NCBI RefSeq assembly: GCF_024679095.1
Contig: NC_066571.1
Span: forward strand, 3,225,283-3,289,282
From: Eriocheir sinensis
Lineage: Eukaryota > Arthropoda > Malacostraca > Decapoda > Varunidae
DNA: 64,000 nt
Reading direction: 5' to 3'
The notes below the pieces were generated by a model. It saw only the letters and a list, made by a program, of their open reading frames with translations, was not told the DNA's origin and searched no databases. The position numbers were made by a program, and so were the translations under genes. Positions 22,981 to 34,300 of this stretch are shown here, piece by piece (the first letter of the stretch is position 1; each line of letters begins with the position of its first letter).

Positions 22981-23024
22981 CAGCGCGAGGTTGGTGCCAG
23001 GCATGCCTCCTCTATACTCCCAGG

Positions 23025-23033
23025 TATAAAAAG
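23025..23033 (+). promoter_or_regulatory. TATA box of Harbinger transposase
   Basis: TATAAAAAG lies 65 bp before the start codon, and a pyrimidine-flanked TCATTC about 30 bp downstream could be the initiator. Position and spacing suit a core RNA polymerase II promoter. Confidence 0.65.
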
Positions 23034-23089
23034 GGTGCTGGGCGGTACCTGACAGTCATTCACCATCCAACCTTCACCAGAGCAGCACT

Positions 23090-24424
23090 ATGGACGACAC
23101 CATGAGAGATTCATTAGCTTTGCTGAGGGGCCGGCATAGGGGCAATGCTAAACTCAAAAAAGCCCTGAAACTGTATGTGGTACTCAAGGTGACCAAAGCA
23201 GTCGTCGACTACTGTGAAGAACAACAAGAAGCACAGAAACGTCGCCGAAAACGACGGAGGGTATGGGTGGAGCCCTATTTGCAACGTCGGATGGAACAGG
23301 GTCACTACAACAACCTGATGGAGGAATTGGCCAACGAAGCTCCTGAACTGTTCAAGAATTACACCAGGACAAGCAAAGCCCTGTTTGATGAGATTGTTGA
23401 ACGCGTTACGCCGCACATCAAGAAGCAAACAACGTGGTGGAGAGACCCCCTCGAACCTGGCCTGCGTGTTGCCATCACACTACGGTTCCTAGCAACAGGG
23501 GACAGCTACATGACTCTGCAGTACAGCTTCAGAGTTCCCCACAACACCATCAGCGGCATTGTGCCAGAAACCTGCCGTGCAATTGTCGCCGAGTATGGAA
23601 GTGAAGAGCTCCGAACACCACAGACACAGGCGGAATGGCTCCAGGTTGCAGCGGGCTTTTGGGACAAGTGGAAGTTTCCCAACTGCATAGGTGCCATTGA
23701 CGGGAAACACATCCGCATCAAGAATCCACCTGGAGGAGGGTCTTACTACTATAACTACAAGAAGTTCTACTCAATACTCCTGGTGGGCATCTGCGACAGC
23801 CAATACAGATTCCTCTACGTCGACGTGGGTGCCATAGGGTCCGAGTCAGATGCAGGGGTGTTCGCCCACACACAGCTGAAAGAGCTGGTTGAGCACTCTA
23901 AGGCCCACATCCCCCCTGCAGGACCTCTACCAGGCGATACTGATGGCAAGAAGTGCGACTACTTCTTCGTTGGAGACGATGCCTTTGCCCTTCGACACTA
24001 TATGATGAAACCATACCCACTTCGGTCGCTGACGGTTGATGAAAGGATCTACAACTACAGGCTGAGCAGGGCACGTCGAACAATTGAGAATGCCTTTGGG
24101 ATCATGGCCAATAGGTTCCGGGTCTTCCACACACCCATATGCCTCCGACCCGATAATGTTGAAGCTGTAGTGATGGGAGCGTGTGTGTTGCACAACATGT
24201 TGCGCAATAGAGTACTTTCGGCCAGCAGCCTGAGCGATGCGGAGGATCCCAACACACACAACATGGTAGATGGAGACTGGAGAAACGACCCACCTGTTGG
24301 CACCCCATTACCATCTATTCATGGCCGTGCCAATGCTGCCATTGCAATTGCCCAGAGGAACTATCTGAAGAAGTATGTGACGTCACCCCTAGGAGCTGTT
24401 GCCTGGCAAAACAATATGATATAA
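23090..24424 (+). CDS. Harbinger transposase (HARBI1-like, DDE superfamily 4), 444 aa
   Basis: Single-exon frame with a complete catalytic core. The first Asp is in CIGAIDGKHIRI (D204), the second in GSESDAGVF (D254) and Glu in RRTIENAFGIMANRF (E333), the signature order of DDE_Tnp_4 nucleases that cut and join transposon ends. A basic KRRRKRRR stretch at residues 50-57 is a likely nuclear signal. A helix-rich region around 125-165 precedes the core. Length fits intact family members (about 350-450 aa). No internal stop or frameshift is seen. The start is the ATG 65 bp after the TATA box; a second in-frame ATG follows at codon 5. The accessory partner on the other strand is frame-disrupted, so autonomy is uncertain. 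Confidence 0.93.
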   Translation: MDDTMRDSLALLRGRHRGNAKLKKALKLYVVLKVTKAVVDYCEEQQEAQKRRRKRRRVWVEPYLQRRMEQGHYNNLMEELANEAPELFKNYTRTSKALFDEIVERVTPHIKKQTTWWRDPLEPGLRVAITLRFLATGDSYMTLQYSFRVPHNTISGIVPETCRAIVAEYGSEELRTPQTQAEWLQVAAGFWDKWKFPNCIGAIDGKHIRIKNPPGGGSYYYNYKKFYSILLVGICDSQYRFLYVDVGAIGSESDAGVFAHTQLKELVEHSKAHIPPAGPLPGDTDGKKCDYFFVGDDAFALRHYMMKPYPLRSLTVDERIYNYRLSRARRTIENAFGIMANRFRVFHTPICLRPDNVEAVVMGACVLHNMLRNRVLSASSLSDAEDPNTHNMVDGDWRNDPPVGTPLPSIHGRANAAIAIAQRNYLKKYVTSPLGAVAWQNNMI

Positions 24425-24460
24425 TAATACATTGTGCCACACTATGTACTGTAAATACCC

Positions 24461-24466
24461 AATAAA
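24461..24466 (+). terminator. polyadenylation signal of Harbinger transposase
   Basis: AATAAA 36 bp after the stop codon, followed by an A-rich tract and T-rich sequence. Confidence 0.7.
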
Positions 24467-24479
24467 ACAAAAAAAAAAA

Positions 24480-24776
24480 ACATGTGTTTCTTTTTCTTAT
24501 ATTAGTTTGTTTATAATTATGTTATATTATTTTATATTATTTATTTATAATATATTTATTTTATATTTATTTCTTTATATTTTATATTTATTTCTTATTG
24601 CCTAATAACTGTTAATAGGAGAAGGAAAAATGGAGTAAACTCAAAATAAACATTTATTTATTCCTTTCAAATTATTGTGTACATTTTGTTTTATTACATA
24701 AATTTTATAAGCTGAAGGAAAAATGGAGTAAACTCAAAATAAACATTTATTTATTCTTTTCATATTATAATAAAAG
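24480..24776. other. AT-rich spacer between convergent Harbinger genes
   Basis: It contains a duplicated phrase (AAAATGGAGTAAACTCAAAA and following TAAACATTTATTTATTC at about 24627 and 24719). Each copy supplies TTTATT, i.e. AATAAA for the minus-strand accessory gene. Confidence 0.6.
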
Positions 24777-26865
24777 CTAAAAGTCCGCTGAAGAGGTCGG
24801 CGTATGCAGTGTTGTAGTACTTTGTTGCGGAGGAGCCTTTGCTGGAGTAGAGGCTGTGGAGGCTTGGCCCGGCAGCTGCATGTCCATCAACAGGGACATG
24901 TTGAGGTCGGTGGTGTTGTTTGCAGGAACCCCAATGCTGCTTGTAGAAGGGCTCCTGAGGAGATACTGTTGCTGCAACAATTGCAGCTGCTGGGGGGTAA
25001 CCGATGTCACCGCTGGTTGGCCCTGCTGCCGAATGGAAGGGAATGTGGCAGGGAATGTGGCAGGGAGCTGTGGCACTAGTTGTGGCTGTTGCTGTTGTGG
25101 CTGTTGCAGCTGTTGTTGCAGCTGTTGCAACTGCTGCAGCTGTTGTGGCTCCAACATTAGTAGTTGTTGCTGTTGCTGTTGGGGCTGGGCCTTGGGCGGA
25201 GAGGGGGCAGGGCAGTACTCAGAGTTAATTATGTGGTACTTTAGGTCATGTGAGGCCATTTCAGCACCTTGTTTGGTCGCCTGCTCATATTTTCTGAGGC
25301 AGGCGGTGATCTCCATCCTGAAGATGGGCATCAGGCTTGGCCCAACCTTCAGTAGCATGGGGAGCAACGATTCCAAAAAGTGCCTCGCCGCCTCTGTATC
25401 CCTGTCCCCACTCAGCTCCTTGAACTCCGACAGGAAGTGTTTGGCCCCATCGATTACCTAGGAAGAAAATTACCCAATCGAATAGATTCTAAAATTCTAA
25501 AATTAGTTGATTTAATGAATGTAATTAGATGCAGTTGTATTACTAGTCAATAGTAACCATAAAAACATGTTTTTTTTAATTAGTTGAAACTTTACGTAGT
25601 GAATACCTTTGTACAGATTTCTTTTGGGTTTTTATTTCATACAAAATTTAGAACTTTATTACTACTATACCTGCCTTCCTTTTAAACAAAATTAAAACAC
25701 AACTCACCGAGTCAATTGCCGCTCCTGGCTTCATTGGGGGGTGCTTCCTGGTTCGGGGTTTTCTTGGAACCTTGATTGCAGGCACCACCACTACCTCCTC
25801 GTCCTCGCTGGCCGGCGAGGGTGTGTCCGGGTCGCCATGAGAAACCCCTACCCCTGTAGTCGTCGCGGTTGTTGTGGTTGTTGTGGTTGTTGTGGCTGCG
25901 GTGGTTCTGGTGGCAGGAGTGTCGTCGTCCTGGAATGGATTGGCAATCAATTAAAATGCACGGTCAAATATGCATATATAGTTTAGATTAACAAACATAT
26001 TTTAGGTTAATTTTTTTTTATTTCACTAAAGTGTATAAATTAGTATGTTGACTTGGTACGTTTTTATATAGTTTAAATTAACAAACATATTGTAGGTTAA
26101 ATTTTTTTTAATTTTACTACATTGTATAAATTACTATGTTGACTTGGTACATTTTTATATAGTTTATTATGAAATTATTAACAAACACATTTTAAGTTAA
26201 AAAATTGACTCACCGTTGGTAGACCTAGTGTGGCCGTTTTGTGTTGGCGTACTATGTGCGCCTTGAGGAAGGGGAACAGCTCAAGGATCCATCTCTCGGT
26301 CCGTGTGCCTCTTGGAGCCCGTTGCTTGGCCGCTGACGGTGTTTGTGAGCCGCCCATAGCGGCTCCTGAGGGAGCTGAACCAGGTCCGGAGGTCGGTCCC
26401 TGAGACTGGGGGTTCCAACTTGGCCCCTTGTTCCTCCCAGGCCCTGGCGATTTTGGCCTTGTCCTTGTAGGCCGTCTTGCCCCTGTTGTAAATAAACTCG
26501 CCCTCCACCTCGAGCCACTGGGCCAGGGCCCTCTCCTGGGCATCAGTCAGGATCACTGAGGGGTTCTTCTTCCTCCTTTTCTGTTTCTTTTGAAGAGCAG
26601 GAGCAGGGCCCTCGCCCTGGGAGTTGGACGAATTCTCCTGCGGGCTCCTATCCCTCCTCTCAAACACAGCAGCGGCCGAATCATTAAGGAGCAGCTCAAC
26701 AGAGGGTGATGAAGCTCTGCCTGAAGGAGGAGGGGGGCCTTCGTCGTCCTCGGCACCGACAGGCGAAGAGGGATTGTCCTCAAAATCACTGGGGAGGTCA
26801 TGGGCAGGGGTAGAGGTGACAATGGGCCTCTTCAAGCCCTTGGACCCTTTACTTCCCTTTACCAT
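24777..26865 (-). pseudogene. Harbinger accessory protein (MADF/Myb-SANT-like), three exons, frame-disrupted
   Basis: Exons 26214-26865, 25708-25929 and 24777-25457, with donors ACG/GTGAGT and TCG/GTGAGT and acceptors TTCCAG and TTCCTAG. The N-terminus MVKGSKGSKGLKRP leads through acidic/Ser/Pro sequence to a MADF-like domain (RALAQWLEVEGEFIYN, AYKDKAKIARAWEEQG, WFSSLRSRYGRL). Exon 2 is Thr-rich and acidic; exon 3 has a helical segment (ACLRKYEQATKQGAEM) and a Gln-rich tail. Exon 1 is 652 nt, one more than a multiple of three. Its frame ends at 26281 after HTDREMDP, while the expected continuation WILELFPFLKAHIVRQ lies in the neighbouring frame. So a small indel near 26290 breaks the frame, unless it is an assembly error. 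In the family this protein helps bring transposase to DNA. Confidence 0.8.
25980..26165. repeat. about 85-bp direct repeat in accessory-gene intron
   Basis: Two tandem copies share ATTAACAAACATATT, TTGACTTGGTAC and TTTTTATATAGTTTA within intron 1 of the accessory gene. Confidence 0.7.
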
Positions 26866-26876
26866 GTTGAATAATA

Positions 26877-27045
26877 AACACGCAACACAATGCACTATAC
26901 ACAGTGGTGGCTCTGAAGGGTGAGGTGTAGTACATCCACGGTATAAACACGCAACACAGTGGTGGCTCTGAAGGGTGAGGTGTAGTACATCCACGGTATA
27001 AACACGCAACACAGTGGTGGTACATCCACAGGGTACGGCTCTCTC
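26877..27045. repeat. 57-65-bp tandem repeat upstream of accessory gene, 3 copies
   Basis: AAACACGCAACACAGTGGTGG with TCTGAAGGGTGAGGTGTAGT and ACATCCACGGTAT recurs just 5' of the minus-strand ATG. Minus-strand GTTTATACC in each unit is TATA-like, so the repeats may be promoter elements. Confidence 0.6.
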
Positions 27046-27385
27046 TGTCACACTGAAGCCACGTTGCCGCGCCGCTGCCTTAACGCTACCTGGCGGTGGC
27101 GTGGGTTGGCGTGTTTGGCGGGGAAACAGCCACAATACGTGAAGATGGCGTTGGGCTTCCTTAGCACTGACGTTATACATTACGTATGTTCACGTATGTT
27201 CCGGTTGCCCCTAGGCTGGCCTCCCGTGCGCCCAACGTATAGTCAAGTACAATCACGGATACGTGACGACCCACGTATATTGTGAGCTGCCCACAATATA
27301 CGTGGCCCTCGCCGTACCGCCAGGTATCCACGAGGTACCGTTCATACGGCAAGGTACGTCCTAGGTTGCTGGGACGTTTCCACAA

Positions 27386-27769
27386 TTACTGCGTTGCACG
27401 AACCAGCGAACTGCGTTGTACTGACGTTATACGTGCACTTTTTGATACGTGATAATACGGCTGGCCTAAACATGCATGTGTGACTGGACCTGATTCCAAC
27501 GTATGACTTCTGCTGGCGCACAGGTGGACGTGTTTGCTTGACAAGACACAAGGGGGGATGTAGGGGTGGAGGGGGTCGGAGTAGCGGTGGTTGTCGGTGT
27601 GGAGGGGCCGGAGTGGCGGTGGTTCTAGAGGTGGTTGTAGGGGTGGATGGAAGGACCTTATCAGGAGTGATGTACCCGAGGAGGTGTTTGCTATTGGGAA
27701 CACTATCATGTTCTCATCGGTAAAGGAAAGACCACAACACGGGCAAACTTTTATTTTTTCCTTCGACAT
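27386..27769 (-). CDS. copy of CPCC open frame, fused into Harbinger end
   Basis: Same N-terminus as 8390 in unit A (MSKEKIKVCPCCGLSF). The repeat array is nearly absent here, and beyond 27491 the frame continues into the transposon end, so the C-terminus is accidental. If this was ever a gene, the copy is disrupted. Confidence 0.15.
   Translation of the reverse strand: MSKEKIKVCPCCGLSFTDENMIVFPIANTSSGTSLLIRSFHPPLQPPLEPPPLRPLHTDNHRYSDPLHPYIPPCVLSSKHVHLCASRSHTLESGPVTHACLGQPYYHVSKSARITSVQRSSLVRATQ
27750..27755 (-). terminator. candidate polyadenylation signal of giant gene B
   Basis: Minus-strand AATAAA about 580 bp beyond the stop at 28333, collinear with 8371-8376. Confidence 0.35.
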
Positions 27770-28332
27770 TCGTCACGTCATCTCATACTTCTTTATACGA
27801 ATAAGTACTAATAAAAGATAAAATATTAAAAGATTTACAAGTACTTACTAATGTAAGCTGTCGTCTAGATATCAAAGAGGCAACGAAATATTTCACGGTT
27901 TTCTTAAAAACAATATTGGTAAAACATTTCTTAGTCATTTATGCAATGAATTACTCATTTACAAACTTTACACCAAATCATTATTCTCTCCATTTTTCTT
28001 AAAACCTTAGAAAATTGGTAAAACTAATTATATTCCAGCAGATTTAAAAAAGTACACAATTTGTGTTCGTCACATTAAGGAAAGGTAGATAACTAAAAGA
28101 AAATCACTTAAAGAAACAGGAAACATGAAGAGGGTGAGTGTAATATGACTCAAGAATAATGAAACACTGTATACAAATGGACAATGACAGTATGAAACTT
28201 TCCCCTACACTATTTCTTTCCACACTTCATCCTGCGACGCTGCCATTTTTTCGCCTAGTCTCCCTCGCACGTAGAGCAGCGTTGTGTGTGCACTGCTGTG
28301 GCTGAGAGCATCTTGTCTGCACGCCTCTTTCC

Positions 28333-31300
28333 TTACTTCTCCGTGTCGCGATCCTGGGAGTGACTTGCTCCTGGTGGGGAATCGGTTGTAATCTGTTGAG
28401 CGGGAGGACTTGGGCTTGGTATGGGAACGTTTGGGAACGGTACCCGGGAGGGGCTGTGACTCAGACTCTGCGCGGAAATCATTGGAAGCTCAAAAGCAGG
28501 GGGACTTGGACTTCTCGGGGAATATAATATAAGCGCTCCTCGAAGGGGAGAACATCTAACTGAAACTGATGACATCTCTTGTGGGGGGGAAGATGGACCT
28601 TGCGGGGAAAGTTCCGACCTCTCTGGTCCGGGGAGACTTGAAGATGGCAGGGGAATTCCTAGCACCTCTTGTGGCAGGGGAGTTGTATTTAGCGGGGAAC
28701 CTTGTGACCCTTCTGGGCCGTTGAAGCTTGTATTTAGGGGGGAGACTCGTGACACTTCTGGGCGGGGGAAACTTGTACTTGGCGGGGAAACTCGTGACAC
28801 TTCTTGGCGGGGGAAACTTGTACATGGTGGCGAACCTCGTGACGCTTCTGGGCGGGGGAAACTTGTATTTGGTGGGGAAATTCGTGACACTTCTTGGCGG
28901 ATGAGGCGTGCACCTGGGACAACTTGCATTTCAGGGTGGCGGGGACTCGGACTTAGCGCAGAAAGTTTTTGTTCTCTGTGCATTTCCGGTAGTTGGGAAT
29001 AATCCCTTGGCGGCGAAACATCTGGAAGTTCTGCAAGTGGGAGACTCTGATTTAGCTGGGAAAGTCGTAATAATCCCTGCATTCGTGGTAGGGGGTGATA
29101 TTCTCTAGGCGGGGAAACATCTGAATTTTCTTCGCGGGGGAGACACTGACTTAGCATTTCTGGTGGGGAGGGATAATCCCTAGGGAGAGAAACATCTGGA
29201 ATTTCTACTTGAAGGGAACTCTTACTTCGCTGGAAAAGTGGTTGCAGTTTCAGCCTTTGAGGTAGCAGATGACTTGCACTTGGTGTTGAAATACATGGCA
29301 TTTCTGTGCGATCAGAGTTTTTATTAGGTGAAAAAATTCCTTTCACATCTTGGCATGGGGGGCTTGGATTTACTGATGACTTTAATTGTGGTCTCGAAAT
29401 TCGTGGTGGGGAAAGTTTTTGCATTTCTGTACACGGGGGATTCGAAGTATATGGTGAAAGGATCTGTGATCTCATCCTTTGTGGTAAGGAGGGCATTGTA
29501 CTTTGCGGGGGACCTCTTGCAGATGAAATTTCGGCTTGTAGAGGACTAAGACTCATTGAGGAATATCCTGACGTCTCTGGTAGGCTTGGACTTATTCTTG
29601 GCTGGGTTTCTTTTGCAGCTCGTGTAAGAAAAGGACTTTGACTCTGATCGATAGGATTGACCCTGGATTTCCTCTTGGTGAGGGACGAACGGATTTTGGT
29701 GGAAACGGACCCTGACTTTACCACCAAGGAATTAGACTCTGCGATGGAGAATTTAGGCCTAACGGAGGGAGAACTGGAATGTGATTTAATGGGAGCTGTC
29801 TCAGACCCAACGACACAACTGGACTTAGTTTTTGTGGGAATGGACTTTAAGGGGATTGACTTGGCAGAGGACGACGTATTTTTGATTGTGGGAAAGACTG
29901 ATGAAGTGTATGATTTTTCTCTGGATGACTTGGACTCGCCCAGAGTAGTAGTTTCGGCAGAAGAGGAGCTGGTCTCCATAAGGGAGGGTTCGTACACTGA
30001 TGAAGAGCTAGATGTGCCATGGGAAGGAGATCTGGACCTGACAGAGGATGACCTGGACTGAACAGATGATGACTTGGACTTGACAGAGGGTGACCTGGAC
30101 TGGGCAGAGGGTGATCTGGACTGGGCAGAGGGTGACCTGGACTTGTCCGAGGATGACCCGAACTTATCCGAGGATGACCCAAACTTGTCCGAGGATGACC
30201 TGGACTTGTCCGAGGATGACCTGGACTTGTCCGAGGATGACCTGGACTTGTCCGAGGATGACCCAAACTTGTCCGAGGATGACCCAAACTTGTCCGAGGA
30301 TGACCCAAACTTGTCCGAGGATGACCCAAACTTGTCCGAGGATGACCCAAACTTGTCCGAGGATGACCCAAACTTGTCCGAGGATGACCCAAACTTGTCC
30401 GAGGATGACCCAAACTTGTCCGAGGATGACCCAAACTTGTCCGAGGATGACCCAAACTTGTCCGAGGATGACCCAAACTTATCCGAGGATGACCCAAACT
30501 TGTCCGAGGATGACCCAAACTTATCCGAGGATGACCCAAACTTGTCCGAGGATGACCCAAACTTGTCCGAGGATGACCCAAACTTGTCCGAGGATGACCC
30601 AAACTTATCCGAGGATGACCCAAACTTGTCCGAGGATGACCCAAACTTGTCCGAGGATGACCCAAACTTGTCCGAGGATGACCCAAACTTGTCCGAGGAT
30701 GACCCAAACTTGTCCGAGGATGACCCAAACTTGTCCGAGGATGACCCAAACTTGTCCGAGGATGACCCAAACTTGTCCGAGGATGACCCGGACTTGTCCG
30801 AGGATGACCCGGACTTGTCCGAGGATGACCCGGACTTGTCCGACGATGACCCGGACTTGTCAGAGGATGATCTGGACTTGTCAGAGGATGATCTGGACTT
30901 GTCAGAGGATGATCTGGACATGTCCGAGGATGATCTGGACTTGTCAGAGGATGATCTGGACATGTCCGAGGATGATCTGGACATGTCCGAGGATGATCTG
31001 GACTTGTCAGAGGATGATCTGGACATGTCCGAGGATGATCTGGACTTGTCAGAGGATGATCTGGACTTGTCAGAGGATGATCTGGACATGTCCGAGGATG
31101 ATCTGGACTTGTCCGAGGATGATCTGGACTTGTCCGAGGATGACTTGGACTTGTCCGAGGATGATCTGGACATGTCCGAGGATGATCTGGACATGTCCGA
31201 GGATGATCTGGACTTGTCAGAGGATGATCTGGACTTGTCCGAGGATGATCTGGACATGTCCGAGGATGATCTGGACATGTCCGAGGATGATCTGGACTTG

Positions 31301-34300
31301 TCCGAGGATGATCTGGACATGTCCGAGGATGATCTGGACTTGTCCGAGGATGATCTGGACTTGTCAGAGGATGATCTGGACTTGTCCGAGGATGACTTGG
31401 ACTTGTCGGAGGATGACTTGGACTTGTCCGAGGATGACTTGGACTTGTCCGAGGATGACTTGGACTTGTCCGAGGATGACTTGGACTTGTCCGAGGATGA
31501 CTTGGACTTGTCCGAGGATGATCTGGACTTGTCCGAGGATGATCTGGACTTGTCCGAGGATGATCTGGACTTGTCCGAGGATGATCTGGACTTGTCCGAG
31601 GATGATCTGGACTTGTCCGAGGATGATCTGGACTTGTACGAGGATGATCTGGACTTGTACGAAGATGATCTGGACTTGTCCGAGGATGATCTGGACTTGT
31701 CCGAGGATGACTTGGCTTTGTCCGAGGATGACCTGGACTTGTCCGAGGATGATCTGGACTTGTCAGATGATGATTTAGAAGAAGACTTATGAGGATTAGA
31801 TTTTACCTCGACGGTGCTAGAATCCTCGATGCGAGACGAGTCTTCAGAAGGCCTTACGTACTCGATGATCCAATTTTCCTCTTTTCTCTGTTGAGTGAAG
31901 CGAATCTTGGTTAGCTCTTTGGGTACCCACTGATACCGCGATGACAAGTTAAATGGCTCTTCGGACTGAGGCTCCTCTTGTAATCGGGAGAATTTTGAAG
32001 GGGTCGAACCAGTCCCAGATGAAGTTGACGGGAGCGACTCTTCGGGCTGTGGTCGCTTATTAGGCGATTTCAGAGTCCTCTGCACGACGCCCGGAGATGT
32101 TGATGACTTTTGTAATAAACCAGGCAGGCTTTGTGAGTAATGTACTGCCTCTTGCGGCACCGTCAGGCCTTGTCTCAACAGTACGGGACTCTGACGACTT
32201 GGTGCAGTGTGTTCCGACAGTGATGAATGTTCAGTGTCCTCAGCAAACTCTTTTATTGTGGACATCTGTGGAGTGAGGCAACTCTGTGTGTCATGTGCTG
32301 GTAACCCTGGCCTAATGTGCTGCTGCATGGCCGCCGCATTCGCCAGGAGATGCAAACCCATTGGAGAGGGGTCTCGTGAAGCACCTGACTCTAGTGACGG
32401 GGCTGATGGGCCTGGAGACATGGGTGGTAGCCTGGATGTTAACTGCGGTGACTGTGATGGATAGTGTGGTGCTGGTTGTTGTGATGGATGAGGTGGCGAT
32501 TGTGATGGTTTGTGTGGTGGTGATTGTGATGATTGTGATGGTTGGTATGGTGGTGATTGTGAGGATTGTGAGGATTTTGATGGTTGGTGTGGTGGTGATA
32601 GTGAGGATTGTGATGGTTGGTGTGGTGGTGATAGTGATGATTGTGATGATTGTTGTGGTGGTGATTGTGGTGGTCGGTGAGTTAGTGGTTGTGTTGGTTG
32701 GTGTGGTGGTGATTGTGATGGCTGTTGTGGTGGTGATGGTATTGGTTGGTGTGGTAATGATTTAGGTGATTGTGATGGTTCTGGTGTCAAGTGTGGTGAC
32801 CTTAGTGGTGTCAAGTGTGGTGACCCTTCTGGTGTCAAGTGTGATGGCCCTTGAGGTGTCAAGTGTGATGACCTTTGTGGTGATCCTTCTGGTGTCAGGT
32901 ATGATGGCCCTTGTGGTGTCAAGTGTGGCGGGTCTTGTGGTGTCAAGTGTGGTGACCTTTCTGGTGTCAGGTGTGGTGACCTTTGTGGTGTGAAGTGTGG
33001 TGACCTTTTTGGTGTCAAGTGTGGTGACCTTTGTGGTGTCAAGTGTGGTGACCTTTGTGGTGTCAAGTGTGGTGACCTTTGTGGTGTCAAGTGTGGTGAC
33101 CTTTGTGGTGTCAAGTGTGGTGACCTTTGTGGTGTCAAGTGTGGTGACCTTTGTGGTGTCAAGTGTGGTGACCTTTGTGGTGTCAAGTGTGGTGACCTTT
33201 GTGGTGTCAAGTGTGGTGACCTTTGTGGTATCAAGTGTGGTGACCTTTGTGGTGTCAAGTGTGGTGGGTTTTGTGGAGTCAAGTGGGGTGCCCCTTGTGT
33301 GGGGAAGTGTGATGACCCTTGTGATGTCAAGTGTGATGGCTTTTGTGGAGTGCAGTGTGGTGGCCCTTGTGAATAGAAGTGTGATGACCCTTGTGAGGGG
33401 AAATGTGATGGGTCTAGTGCTGTCAAGTGTGATGGGTCGTGTGGAGGCAAGTGTGATGGCTCTTGTAAAGGTGACTGTGATGGCCCTTGTGAGGGGAGAT
33501 GTGATGGGTCTAGTGTTGTCAAGTGTGATGGCTCTTGTGGGGGTGAATGTGATGGCCCTTGTGGGGGCAAATGTGATGAGTCTTGTGTGGGCAAGTGTGG
33601 TGGTCCTTGTTGGGGGAATTGTGATGGTCCTAGTGTGGGCAAGTGTGGTGGTCCTTGGGGGAGGAATCGTGATGGCGCCTGTGGAGGGAAGTGTAATGAC
33701 TCGTGTGTGGTGAAGTGTGATGGCCCTTGTGTGGGGAAGTGTGGTGGTCCTTTTGTGGGGAGGTGTGATGACCCTTGTGTGGGGAGGTGTGATGGCCCTT
33801 GTGTGGGGAGGTGTGATGGCCCTTGTGTGGGGAGGTGTGATGGCCCTTGTGTGGGGAGGTGTGATGACCCTTGTGTGGGGAGGTGTGATGACCCTTGTGT
33901 GGGGAGGTGTGATGACCCTTGTGTGGGGAGGTGTGATGACCCTTGTGGGGGGAGGTGTGATGACCCTTGTGTGGGGAGGTGTGATGACCCTTGTGTGGGG
34001 AGGTGTGATGACCCTTGTGAGGGGAGATGTGATGAATCTTGTGTGGGGAGGTGTGATGACCATTGTATGGGGAAGTGTAATGCCCTGCGTGTGGGGAGGT
34101 GTGGTGGTCCTTGTGGAAGGAGATGTGATGAATCTTGTGTGGGGAGGTGTGATGACCATTGTATGGGGAAGTGTAATGCCCTGCGTGTGGGGAGGTGTGG
34201 TGGTCCTTGTGGAAGGGAGTGTGATGGGTCTTGTGTGGGGAAGTGTGATGACCCTTGTGTGGGGAAGTGTGATGACCCTTGTGTGGGGAAGTGTGATGAC

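Larger units (their letters stand above)
22575..27491. mobile_element. PIF/Harbinger DNA transposon, 4.9 kb
   Basis: Terminal inverted repeats of 23 bp with one mismatch (22575-22597 and 27469-27491; AGGTC[G/C] then AGTCACACATGCATGTT). It carries a plus-strand transposase and a convergent minus-strand MADF/Myb-like accessory gene, the classic two-gene Harbinger layout. The empty site is preserved in unit A at 5656-5657 (GGTGTTA/GATTCCGACG). TTA lies at the left edge, the favoured 3-bp target of the superfamily, but a right-hand TTA is absent, so the target duplication is not intact. It inserted after the tandem duplication. Confidence 0.93.

Noticed and set aside
30074..31792. Plus-strand frame rich in DLSEDDLD (572 codons), resembling an acidic protein
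   Set aside because: Antisense of the 24-bp SSDKSRS array; only the minus strand continues through non-repeat sequence and joins exon 1 in phase.
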